Source: Balneolaceae bacterium (GTDB lineage Bacteria; Bacteroidota; Rhodothermia; Balneolales; Balneolaceae). Taken from it: 64,000 nt of DNA. The notes under the pieces are model-generated. The model did no database searches. It saw only the letters and a program-made list of their open reading frames with translations, and was not told the DNA's origin. The translations under genes were made by a program, and so were the position numbers. The stretch spans positions 62,001 to 126,000 of the forward strand of contig JAXHMK010000019.1 in NCBI GenBank assembly GCA_034521495.1, given 5' to 3'. This document shows, piece by piece, positions 1 to 8,125 of the stretch (position 1 is the stretch's first letter; every line of letters starts with the position of its first letter).

Positions 1-268
1 TTATGTATGAGCCGACCACACCTTTCCGGCCATTCCGGCCAATTCCATATTCAGCAATAATGAGCGGAATAGACCAGATAAACAGAAAAGTAACCCACGC
101 AATCAGAAAAGCACCAGCACCTGTTTCCCCTCCATTTTGTGCTGCGATTCGGGGAAAGCGCCAGATATTTCCCGTACCTACGGCAATCCCCAAAACACTT
201 AGAATAAGTCCCCACTTTGTGCTAAACCGCTCTTTGGGCCGTTTACTGCCTTTTAAATGTGAATCCAT
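1..268 (-). CDS. Neurotransmitter:sodium symporter (NSS/SNF) family transporter, N-terminal part
   Basis: The reverse strand from ATG at 268 reads MDSHLKGSKRPKERF and then runs off the window edge in frame, giving about 89 residues. The segment GTGNIWRFPRIAAQNGG (around residues 30-46) is the TM1 signature of LeuT/NSS transporters, where the unwound helix binds sodium and substrate. A second hydrophobic helix follows, ending in a glycine-rich stretch. Family knowledge: these inner-membrane proteins carry amino acids or similar substrates with Na+. The substrate cannot be told from this fragment. The plus-strand reading of the same bases is a shadow. It is divergent from the DUF2723 gene, with about 270 bp between them. 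Confidence 0.85.
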   Translation of the reverse strand, partial: MDSHLKGSKRPKERFSTKWGLILSVLGIAVGTGNIWRFPRIAAQNGGETGAGAFLIAWVTFLFIWSIPLIIAEYGIGRNGRKGVVGSYI

Positions 269-453
269 TTTTTGGAATTGATGATCTTTTCGGACACAAT
301 TCAGTTGATAACCATCTTTCCAGTCATTTGCAAGCACTTCATATCTTGTTTATACAATTCAGTCATAATATTTGAACTACAAAATTTTTCAATTGTGCTT
401 TCAAAGTCTGATTCGGTATCTTTGCCCATTCAATGAATATGTTGAACTATAAT

Positions 454-476
454 CCATGATAACAGAAATATCATGG
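454..476. promoter_or_regulatory. Inverted repeat upstream of the DUF2723 gene
   Basis: CCATGATA (454-461) and TATCATGG (469-476) are perfect 8-bp arms around a 7-base centre. They lie about 65 bp before the 542 start, in the intergenic space between two divergent genes. This could be an operator or a small hairpin in the leader. There is no T-run, so a terminator is unlikely. Function is not established. Confidence 0.35.
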
Positions 477-541
477 AGACCGTCTCGTTATGAACTGTTC
501 AAAAGTGCAGATCAAACATTAGATAACTTTAAATCGATTTT

Positions 542-3500
542 ATGGATTTATCGTCAATTTTCGCTAACCACCGGAAGCGAAACTTTTTCTTTGCTACAAT
601 TAGCTTCATATATGCTTTTGTAATCTACACGATGACAGTTGCTCCTACCACCTCTTTTTGGGATGCAGCTGAATATATTGCTATATCTCATACACTGCAG
701 ATTGCCCATCCACCTGGATCACCGTTTTTTGCCCTTATTGGCAGGGTAGTATCTATGTTTATACCTACAGAATATGTGGCTTTGAGCATCAATATGATTA
801 GTGTTACTGTCTCGTCATTTACAATCATGTTATTATATCTGATTATTGTGAGACTGATTGAAGAGTGGCGCGGACCTGCTGACGAGATGGATTTTATGGA
901 TAAGATTGGTTTGTATGCCGGCGGACTCTTCGGGGCGTTCACTTTTACAGTTACACACACACAGTGGTTTAATGCGGTTGAGGCAGAAATGTACGCGTCT
1001 TCTATGTTCCTGACGGCACTTGTTGTTTGGCTCTCCTTAAAATGGTCGGCGAATCACAAAAAACCTTATGCCGAGCGATGGTTAATCGTTATTGCCTACC
1101 TGTTTGGTATAGGCATTGGCGTTCACCTTCTTAATTTACTGGCAATCTTTTTCGTAGCCATGATTATCTACTTTAAGAAAGTAGAACTTTCCGCCTCCTC
1201 ATTTTTACTAATGGCTGGTATTGCCGTCCTCGGGTTCTTTTCTGTTTATCCTGTAACAGTTATTTGGCTGCCGGATATTGCCGGGCAGATCGGGTCCTAC
1301 ACATACGGCTTAATAGGCCCAATGACATTCGTTATTCTTGTCATTGCAGCATTAAGTTACGGAATATACTATACGCATAAGCACAACCACAGAATTGCCA
1401 ATATTATATTACTTGCATATGCAATGATAATGATCGGGTATTCAAGTTATGCATTAATTATGATTCGCTCTCAGGCAGAACCGCCAATCGATGAGAATGA
1501 CCCATCTACTGTTCAGGATTTTGTGAGCTATCTCAGCCGGGATCAATATGGAAAATCTCCCCTTCTGATGGGAAATACATACGATAATTCCATCGGAGCA
1601 ATTGATCGTGAAGAGGAGGTTCTTTTCCCGCGACGCCACTCTGCACAACCCCGGCATATGCAGTATTATTCACAATTCGATTCCGATCTATCCTATTTCC
1701 TGAACTACCAGGTCAATCACATGTATCTGCGTTATTTTAACTGGAATTTTATTGGCCGCGATGCAGATGTACAGGATGCAGGGTGGTATGCCGGATTTTC
1801 AGAGACCCGCCACTCTAATAATCCTGCCCATTCGGGATATTTTTACTTGCCGCTGCTCATTGGTTTGTTCGGGTTTCTCTACCATTTCAAGAATGACTGG
1901 AAAAGGGGTCTCTCTATTTTAGCATTGTTTTTACTAACAGGCCTTGCCATCATTTTCTATCTCAATCAAACACCGTTTGAACCGCGCGAGCGGGACTATG
2001 CCTACGTGGGATCGTTTTTTGCCTTTACCATCTGGATTGGTTTAGGCGCAACCGGTATCGTTGAAATGATTAAAGACGCCACCGGAAAAAGTAAGCAGGT
2101 GGTTTTTGCGTCCCTAACATTAATGTTTTTAGCTGTTCCCGGCTGGATGCTCACTGAAAACTGGCACAGCCACGATCGCAGTGAACGATACGTAGCCAGA
2201 GATTATGCTTACAATCTTCTTCAATCGCTCGAGGAAAATGCCATTGTCTTTACAAATGGTGATAATGACACATTCCCACTTTGGTATATCCAGGAGGTTG
2301 AAGGCGTAAGGACGGATGTTCGGGTTGTAAATCTTAGTTTGTTAAATACGGACTGGTATATCAAACAGCTTCGCGACAGAACCACTCACGAATCCCTGCC
2401 TCTCCCGATTACTCTTACCGATGAGGAGATCGACGAGATGACGTCTCAACTTGAATTACATGAACCAGAACAAATTACCATTCCGGTTGATAAGGATCTT
2501 TTAACATCTGTATTCGAGGCCACCCCCTCGCAACTCGAAGATTCTACCAGCCAGTTTTTCAGACAAGGCGGTTTGCCCGAAGATGTTCAATTGACACCAA
2601 TGCTTTACAATCAGCTTCAAATGGCTGAACCATTTTCTATACCTGTTGAGGAACTGGACGACGAAGTGAGTTGGTATCTCGAAGGCCGGCCGGCAGGAAG
2701 AGACAGAGCCGGAAATGATCGTTTTTATTTACAAACCCAGGATAAATTAATTCTCCACATGCTGCGGAATAACCGATGGCTGAGGCCGATTTACTTTGCA
2801 AATACAGTTTCTAATTCGGGTCAGCTTGGCTTGCATGACTTTTTCCAGTTTGAAGGCAAAGCGTTCAGAGTGGTACCGAAAAAAAGGCAAACCGGACCAT
2901 TTGGATATGTTGATCCCGAGGTGCATGCACAACGCCTTGAAAATTTCCGTTTCGAAAATTGGAACTCTCCCGATGTCTACTTTGATGAAAACATTCGCCG
3001 AATGCTTGGCAACTACCGGTACAGTTTTTCTCAACTGGCAGATGCCTACATGGAACGGGGAGATTCAACAAACGCCGCTAAATGGCTGGCCTATGGAGAA
3101 GACAACATTCCATTCCGGCATATTGAACACGACTGGACTGTGGCAACCCTTTACGCATATAAATATTTGCAGTCAGGCGAAACAGAAAGAGCTAAAGAGC
3201 TTGCTTCTTTTGTAGCCAACCAACTTAAGCGTGAACTACGGTACGACATGAAAGATCTGAATGAATTAGAGAGCGAGCTGCAAACTCTTCAACAAGATAT
3301 CCAGATGGCACGCTCCCGGGCTCAAACACAAGAAGCCCGGACTTTGCAAAATCGTCAGCAGCAGTTGTCTGACAGAAGAGAATCAATTGTTCAGAATATT
3401 AGTTTTTCGGTAAGCCGCCTAACAATTTTACAAAATATTTTTTACGAAAATGACGATATTGAATCTGCTGAGCAACTTCGTTTCGAAGTGAATTCAATTA

Positions 3501-3577
3501 CTGACGGGCGGTTAGCACTGCCCGATTCCATAGAGGAGAGCAGGCAGCGAGTCAGTCAATTTGGTCTTGGTAACTGA
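542..3577 (+). CDS. DUF2723 family multi-pass membrane protein (glycosyltransferase-C-like) with C-terminal helical/TPR-like region
   Basis: 1011 residues. The N-terminal half is strongly hydrophobic with about a dozen membrane segments, and the segment FWDAAEYIAISHTLQIAHPP (about residues 39-58) is the conserved acidic first-loop region of DUF2723 proteins. The soluble C-terminal half has an alpha-helical, TPR-like character (around residues 830-900) and a Gln/Arg-rich coiled-coil stretch (around 905-960). Family knowledge: DUF2723 proteins resemble protein O-mannosyltransferase/GT-C enzymes and are typical of Bacteroidota and Balneolota, where a role in protein glycosylation or envelope assembly is suspected. 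The donor and acceptor are unknown. The gene is intact, unlike many genes later in the window. Confidence 0.85.
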   Translation: MDLSSIFANHRKRNFFFATISFIYAFVIYTMTVAPTTSFWDAAEYIAISHTLQIAHPPGSPFFALIGRVVSMFIPTEYVALSINMISVTVSSFTIMLLYLIIVRLIEEWRGPADEMDFMDKIGLYAGGLFGAFTFTVTHTQWFNAVEAEMYASSMFLTALVVWLSLKWSANHKKPYAERWLIVIAYLFGIGIGVHLLNLLAIFFVAMIIYFKKVELSASSFLLMAGIAVLGFFSVYPVTVIWLPDIAGQIGSYTYGLIGPMTFVILVIAALSYGIYYTHKHNHRIANIILLAYAMIMIGYSSYALIMIRSQAEPPIDENDPSTVQDFVSYLSRDQYGKSPLLMGNTYDNSIGAIDREEEVLFPRRHSAQPRHMQYYSQFDSDLSYFLNYQVNHMYLRYFNWNFIGRDADVQDAGWYAGFSETRHSNNPAHSGYFYLPLLIGLFGFLYHFKNDWKRGLSILALFLLTGLAIIFYLNQTPFEPRERDYAYVGSFFAFTIWIGLGATGIVEMIKDATGKSKQVVFASLTLMFLAVPGWMLTENWHSHDRSERYVARDYAYNLLQSLEENAIVFTNGDNDTFPLWYIQEVEGVRTDVRVVNLSLLNTDWYIKQLRDRTTHESLPLPITLTDEEIDEMTSQLELHEPEQITIPVDKDLLTSVFEATPSQLEDSTSQFFRQGGLPEDVQLTPMLYNQLQMAEPFSIPVEELDDEVSWYLEGRPAGRDRAGNDRFYLQTQDKLILHMLRNNRWLRPIYFANTVSNSGQLGLHDFFQFEGKAFRVVPKKRQTGPFGYVDPEVHAQRLENFRFENWNSPDVYFDENIRRMLGNYRYSFSQLADAYMERGDSTNAAKWLAYGEDNIPFRHIEHDWTVATLYAYKYLQSGETERAKELASFVANQLKRELRYDMKDLNELESELQTLQQDIQMARSRAQTQEARTLQNRQQQLSDRRESIVQNISFSVSRLTILQNIFYENDDIESAEQLRFEVNSITDGRLALPDSIEESRQRVSQFGLGN

Positions 3578-3716
3578 TAATATTTAATATGATTCTTTCA
3601 GATCGTATATTACAGGTTCAGAAGCTTATGGAATATTCCGTCTGACCGCAAAATCAGTGTGCGGACGGGGTGGTTTAGCACAGGCTTCATCAAATAAAGT
3701 TTCAATTGAGTACTCT

Positions 3717-4184
3717 ATGATACACGAATTTACGGAAGAGAACATTCTGTCCATTGGAAAAGTGTTGGAATCTACACCCAAAAAACTGGGTAACGATGTT
3801 TACCGCCTGGAAATGACAAACCAGGAAGACGGAAGTAAACTTGCATTCGAAATCCATCTGGGGCTTGAGGTTAATGGAAAACGCATGAACCTGATATCCG
3901 TTTATTCCGGAAATACCTTTTTACAACTTCACAACTGTACAGCTTTCATTGCCAGCGAAATGCTGAAACAGGTTACATTTTTCGGTAAGCAGAATGGAAT
4001 GACTTCCGGCCTGATTATTGAACAGGGGGCCGGGTGCAGCTTGTATTCTAATGTAGATGATTCCGTACTGACAGGTGATTTCACACAACTTCCTGAAGAT
4101 ATGATGATGTGTGGTGTAGCTCTCTCGCTGACTGATACACTCGATATCGATGACTTTTCTTTCGACGATGACAACGTTTCCTGA
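3717..4184 (+). CDS. Hypothetical protein upstream of ybeY
   Basis: The ATG at 3717 (MIHEFTEENILSIG) is preferred over the upstream start in the open frame, because the preceding 20 residues look like read-through of leader sequence. The product is about 155 residues, soluble, with an acidic C-terminal tail (DIDDFSFDDDN). I do not recognise a family. Its end overlaps the start of ybeY by about 17 bp, so the two are probably translationally coupled and belong to the same transcript as the topoisomerase-like gene that follows. Confidence 0.65.
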   Translation: MIHEFTEENILSIGKVLESTPKKLGNDVYRLEMTNQEDGSKLAFEIHLGLEVNGKRMNLISVYSGNTFLQLHNCTAFIASEMLKQVTFFGKQNGMTSGLIIEQGAGCSLYSNVDDSVLTGDFTQLPEDMMMCGVALSLTDTLDIDDFSFDDDNVS

Positions 4185-4650
4185 ATTTCCGGATCTACCT
4201 GAAGAAACTGTACTTTCCGTAAATAATCCCTCCCATTTTGATCTCCCCGTAAATCAAAAAACTCTTGAGACGATTCTGCAGCTTATCCAGAAAGGCGAGA
4301 ATGTGACATTTCAACTCGTGGAACTTGTGTATGTAGATGAGAAAGAGATTGTTGAGATCAATAAAAAATACCTGCAGAGAGATTACGTAACCGATATTAT
4401 ATCGTTTAATTATAATGATGATGCTGAACCATCGGATTCCTCAAAAAAAAGCATCGAAGGTACCCTTTATTGTTGTGCCCCTCGAATAGAGGAACAAAGC
4501 TATGAGATGGACTCTGACCCTGAACAGGAATTTTATCGTATATTTGTGCATGGTTTGCTCCATCTTGCGGGATATGAAGATTCATCAGCGGACGAAAAAG
4601 AGACCATGACAAAACTCGAAAACCACTACCTGGAACAGATGGACAACTGA
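4168..4650 (+). CDS. ybeY: Endoribonuclease YbeY (16S rRNA maturation)
   Basis: About 160 residues from ATG 4168. The metal-binding motif HGLLHLAGYED near residue 130 is the YbeY signature; the third metal ligand position, usually His, reads Glu-Asp here. My recollection is that Bacteroidota-type YbeY proteins carry a similar variant, so I do not take this as loss of function. The upstream strand-helix region (DEKEIVEINKKYLQRDYVTD, then IISF) also fits the family. YbeY acts in the cytoplasm on 16S rRNA 3' end processing and ribosome quality control. It overlaps the preceding hypothetical gene and is separated from the next gene by 2 bp. Confidence 0.88.
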   Translation: MTTFPEFPDLPEETVLSVNNPSHFDLPVNQKTLETILQLIQKGENVTFQLVELVYVDEKEIVEINKKYLQRDYVTDIISFNYNDDAEPSDSSKKSIEGTLYCCAPRIEEQSYEMDSDPEQEFYRIFVHGLLHLAGYEDSSADEKETMTKLENHYLEQMDN

Positions 4651-4652
4651 TT

Positions 4653-6017
4653 ATGAACACGTCCGTCTATACTCTCCTCATAGTAGAATCTCCAACTATT
4701 GCCGGAATTATTCAGAAAATATGTCCGCCATCGGTATATGTTCTTTCCACCGATGGATTCTGCTGGCGTCCCAAATACGATTCAGGTACTCATCAAATAA
4801 AAGCGATTGCTGATCCTGAAAAACGAGAGATCCGAAAGGAGATAAAAGAACAGTCAAAAATTGCCAATACCATTGTGGTAGCTGTTGATTCTGATGCTTC
4901 GGGTGATTTTATAGCATGGTCTATAAATCGGTTTATCAAATCATCTAATGTAAAAAGAGCACAACTTCAGGGGTTGAGCCGAACGGGGATCTACTCCATG
5001 CTGAGTAACACCGCAGAACTGGATGAATCTCATCTCGAAACCCGTTTGAAAAACAGATTTCTGATACAACATCTCTGGTCTAAATATTCAGATACTCCTG
5101 ATCTTCAATTTGCAGGTTTAATCTCCGTGTTTGGTGCAAATAAATGGTTTCAAACCTTTTTAGACCAAAATGATTCTGTTTATGAAAGCTCAGCCCATGT
5201 ACAATGTGATTTTGACGAATGGATTAGCGTAAGAACAGAGCACAGCAACAATCATTATCGATCATCAAAACCTCTCTCTACATTTGATGTTTTAGAGTAT
5301 TTAATCCATCAACAGAAAGTTCCTTCAGGATATGATTCTCAACTTCTCCTCAATCAGCTCTTTCAAACAATTTTACCTTTTTCTGAAGAGTCACTGATCA
5401 GTTATCCGCGTACATCTGCGCAGGCATTTTACAGTGATACCTGGACAGATCTTCGAAAACAGTATCTAAAAAGAGGATCTGTTAACGACTTAAAAACGAC
5501 CTATTTGCAGGAAATTGCGGATTCAGAAAGTCCGCATGAAAGCATTCATCCCATTGATCTTTCACTGGCACCTGATTCCGTTTCAGGAGAACTACCAAGT
5601 AACACGGGGCAATTGTACCGATGGATTTATGATCAAACAATTAAAAGCTTATCAATGCCGAAACCGGTAGATCAAATTTTGGTAAGCGATCTGAACCCGG
5701 ATATAGTGTTTTTTCAAGATTCAGAGAAGAGTGTAACATCTGCTGAGTCACTTCGTCCATGTGTAACTCTTAGCGATTTTGGAATTCAACTTCATGAACT
5801 GGGAGTGATGAAACCATCCGGTTTTGGAAAAACTGTTGATGAATGGATCTCAAAAGGATGGATAGAACTAAATGGCAGAATTGTTACTCCGGGTAATCAA
5901 ATCTTGGGAAAACTGGATCAGGCACATTCTTTACGTAAAAAACTAATGGAACTGAAACGATTAAAAGAGGAACCCACACTGAAACGTGAAACTGTTGTCA
6001 ATATCATAACGTCTTAA
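4653..6017 (+). CDS. Compact, divergent type IA topoisomerase-like protein
   Basis: 454 residues. A TOPRIM domain opens the protein: LLIVESPTIAGIIQKI (about residues 8-23) matches the usual IVESPAKAKTI strand with its glutamate, and VAVDSDASGDFIAWSI (about 73-88) supplies the D-x-D-x-x-G metal site. The segment LISYPRTSAQAF (about residues 249-260) aligns with the catalytic tyrosine motif (typically YMRTDS), and SPHESIHPID (about 293-302) matches the HEAIRP motif of the active-site domain. Canonical TopA is around 700-900 residues, so this lacks the long C-terminal zinc-ribbon region and much connecting sequence. It sits 2 bp after ybeY. All core catalytic motifs remain, so it may be active; substrate and role (DNA or RNA topology) are unknown. 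Confidence 0.72.
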   Translation: MNTSVYTLLIVESPTIAGIIQKICPPSVYVLSTDGFCWRPKYDSGTHQIKAIADPEKREIRKEIKEQSKIANTIVVAVDSDASGDFIAWSINRFIKSSNVKRAQLQGLSRTGIYSMLSNTAELDESHLETRLKNRFLIQHLWSKYSDTPDLQFAGLISVFGANKWFQTFLDQNDSVYESSAHVQCDFDEWISVRTEHSNNHYRSSKPLSTFDVLEYLIHQQKVPSGYDSQLLLNQLFQTILPFSEESLISYPRTSAQAFYSDTWTDLRKQYLKRGSVNDLKTTYLQEIADSESPHESIHPIDLSLAPDSVSGELPSNTGQLYRWIYDQTIKSLSMPKPVDQILVSDLNPDIVFFQDSEKSVTSAESLRPCVTLSDFGIQLHELGVMKPSGFGKTVDEWISKGWIELNGRIVTPGNQILGKLDQAHSLRKKLMELKRLKEEPTLKRETVVNIITS

Positions 6018-6167
6018 AGAGTACTTTCCCCTTTTAAGGAGGAAGTGAGCGGAGTAAACTGGTGGATAACAAAAGAACATTACTCTTTTTGACTTTAAGT
6101 AGATTTGTACGAATCATCCTCCTTTGTCCCCTTCAAAGAGCAATTCACATTAGAAGTAAAACAACAT

Positions 6168-7292
6168 ATGGAAGCAGAAGAAAAAAAATCTGTATCTCCT
6201 GAATCAGCCGGGGAGAAGAGCCATTTCAAAAATCTTGGCCAAATACTGTCCAAATACCTGGAGTTTGATTCAGATACAAACATAAGGGACGCCCAGATTC
6301 ACTCCTCTCCTGACACTGCAAAGCTTCCGATTTTAAAGTTTCTAAAGCCGATCCCCTGGATTCTTTGCGGACTGTTTTTAGGATCCTTTCTTTGGGATTT
6401 TCCCGGCGTCTCAGCCGAAATTTTTGCACTCTCTCTTCAATTTGAAGGAATCATACGTATTATCTCCGTCAGTGGTATGATCGGTTATCTAACCAACTGG
6501 ATTGCCATCACCATGCTTTTTAAACCGGTTAAAAAACGGCCCCTGCTGGGGCAAGGACTGGTTCCTGCCCATAAAGACAGAATTGCGCATCGTCTCTCGC
6601 ATGCAGTTTCGGAGGATCTCATCAATCCGGAGCTGATTAAACAGAAAATCCGTGAATCAAAAGCGATCAGCCGCTACCGGTTGCAAGCAATTGAACATAT
6701 TGAACAGATCACCCAGCGGGATGATTTCCGGGAAGATCTAAAAACCTGGCTCCTTGAATATGTTGACTCGATGGTTCAGAATCCTGAATTCAGGAAGAAG
6801 GTATCCGATCACATCTTACTGGAAATTGAGGATGCACTTCAAAACCGGGCGCTGGAGAAAGCCGCATTAAAAACCTATTCTTTTCTCAGCGGCCAAACTC
6901 TGCAACAGTTTATCGAAAATCTACTGGAGCGCCTGCCGGTAACAGCAGAACGAAACATTGGGTACATAGAAGAGTACCTGGACGAATTCCCTGACAAAAT
7001 CCACCGCAACAGCGATAAGATAGATGAGGTGATTACCCTGCTCCTCTATAAACTGATCAACCAGTTAAACGTTCAGAAATTAGTGGAGGAAAATCTTAAA
7101 ACATATGATGAGCAGCGACTGGAAACAATGATTCGAAATGCTACAAATGAACAGCTTAAAACCATTCAGTATCTTGGTGCAGTTTTAGGAACCATCGGCG
7201 GATTTGTAATCTGGGAGCCGATTCTCAGCCTGGTGGTGTTGAGTGTTATATTTGGAACTGTTTACCTGATCGACTGGCGGTTGTATCAATAA
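6168..7292 (+). CDS. DUF445 family membrane protein
   Basis: The ATG at 6168 (MEAEEKKS) is a better start than the upstream TTG in the same frame. About 374 residues: an acidic N-terminus, a hydrophobic segment (PWILCGLFLGSFLWDF), a second (ISVSGMIGYLTNWIAITMLF) containing the DUF445 motif NWIAITMLFKP, then a long helical region and a C-terminal pair of hydrophobic segments. Family knowledge: DUF445/YheB-like proteins are widespread bacterial membrane proteins of unknown role. The gene follows the topoisomerase-like gene on the same strand with a gap of about 150 bp, so it may have its own promoter. Confidence 0.85.
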   Translation: MEAEEKKSVSPESAGEKSHFKNLGQILSKYLEFDSDTNIRDAQIHSSPDTAKLPILKFLKPIPWILCGLFLGSFLWDFPGVSAEIFALSLQFEGIIRIISVSGMIGYLTNWIAITMLFKPVKKRPLLGQGLVPAHKDRIAHRLSHAVSEDLINPELIKQKIRESKAISRYRLQAIEHIEQITQRDDFREDLKTWLLEYVDSMVQNPEFRKKVSDHILLEIEDALQNRALEKAALKTYSFLSGQTLQQFIENLLERLPVTAERNIGYIEEYLDEFPDKIHRNSDKIDEVITLLLYKLINQLNVQKLVEENLKTYDEQRLETMIRNATNEQLKTIQYLGAVLGTIGGFVIWEPILSLVVLSVIFGTVYLIDWRLYQ

Positions 7293-7297
7293 GAGTA

Positions 7298-7732
7298 TCA
7301 GTCAACAATCTCAATCTCCTCAATCCGATCTCCCTGCTCAATCTCATCAATCACATCCAGGCCTTCCACAACTTTTCCAAAAACTGTGTGATTTCCATCA
7401 AGATGAGCAGTATTTTTTCGATTAAAACAGATAAAGAATTGAGAACCTCCCGTGTTACGACCGGCATGAGCCATTGATAACACTCCACGCTCATGATGTT
7501 GGTTGTCACCATCCAGTTCACAATCGATCGTATATCCGGGACCGCCAGAGCCGTCCCCTTTCGGGCATCCACCCTGAATCACAAAATCCTGGATCACACG
7601 GTGAAAAGTAAGCCCATCGTAAAATCCTTTTTTCGAGAGCGTTACAAAATTATCAACTGTGTTGGGAGCGTCTTCAGAAAAAAAGTTGACTTCCATATCC
7701 CCTTTTTCAGTTTTTATGATTGCTTTCGGCAT
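7298..7732 (-). CDS. Cyclophilin-type peptidyl-prolyl cis-trans isomerase
   Basis: 144 residues with no signal peptide, so cytoplasmic. The cyclophilin signature is clear: [15 protein letters not shown] (about residues 43-57) holds the catalytic arginine, and SQFFICF with [11 protein letters not shown] forms the rest of the proline-binding pocket. It catalyses prolyl cis-trans isomerisation during folding. It is convergent with the DUF445 gene, with their 3' ends 5 bp apart. The start at 7732 ([11 protein letters not shown]) gives a normal bacterial cyclophilin length. Confidence 0.93.
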   Translation of the reverse strand: MPKAIIKTEKGDMEVNFFSEDAPNTVDNFVTLSKKGFYDGLTFHRVIQDFVIQGGCPKGDGSGGPGYTIDCELDGDNQHHERGVLSMAHAGRNTGGSQFFICFNRKNTAHLDGNHTVFGKVVEGLDVIDEIEQGDRIEEIEIVD

Positions 7733-7833
7733 AATAGTATCTTCTGTTTGATTTCGTATTTGTTTGGCTGCAAATATACGCTATTCAATGGAATGATAAA
7801 GGTTTTAAAGTTTAACACGTTTACCAATTAAAA

Positions 7834-8007
7834 GACCTTCAAGCGTCCGTAGGTCCTTGAAGCGTCCTTTTTGGTGATTTACTATAAGAATACGTGACGC
7901 TTTCCCGACAGCTGTCGGGACGCTCTGCTTGTCTGCCGAAGCTCACGTCCAACGAAGCTTTGTGCATAGTTGGATTAGCGTAGGCAGGCTGCAGACGCTT
8001 CAAGGTC
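7834..8007. repeat. MITE-like inverted-repeat element
   Basis: GACCTTCAAGCGTC (7834-7847) and GACGCTTCAAGGTC (7994-8007) are perfect 14-bp terminal inverted repeats about 174 bp apart; similarity continues outward (GTTTACC on the left, GGTAAAC on the right). The interior has a perfect palindrome (CCCGACAGCTGTCGGG near 7904-7920) and a segment (GTCTGCCGAAGCT) that recurs in the element at 10528. No ORF. It fills the space between the cyclophilin and PBP genes. No target duplication was found. Confidence 0.6.
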
Positions 8008-8125
8008 ACTTTTTAGACTAAGCGGTAAACACGTAATGTTTAGTATTTCCAATGGAACTGATCTACCTTCTCGTTGTATACATCATTTGCGGACCCGCTT
8101 TTTCTAACGAATCCATATTCCAAGT

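Noticed and set aside
3-281. Plus-strand open frame at the window start
   Set aside because: It is antisense to the clear NSS transporter N-terminus on the minus strand (GTGNIWRFPRIAAQNGG).
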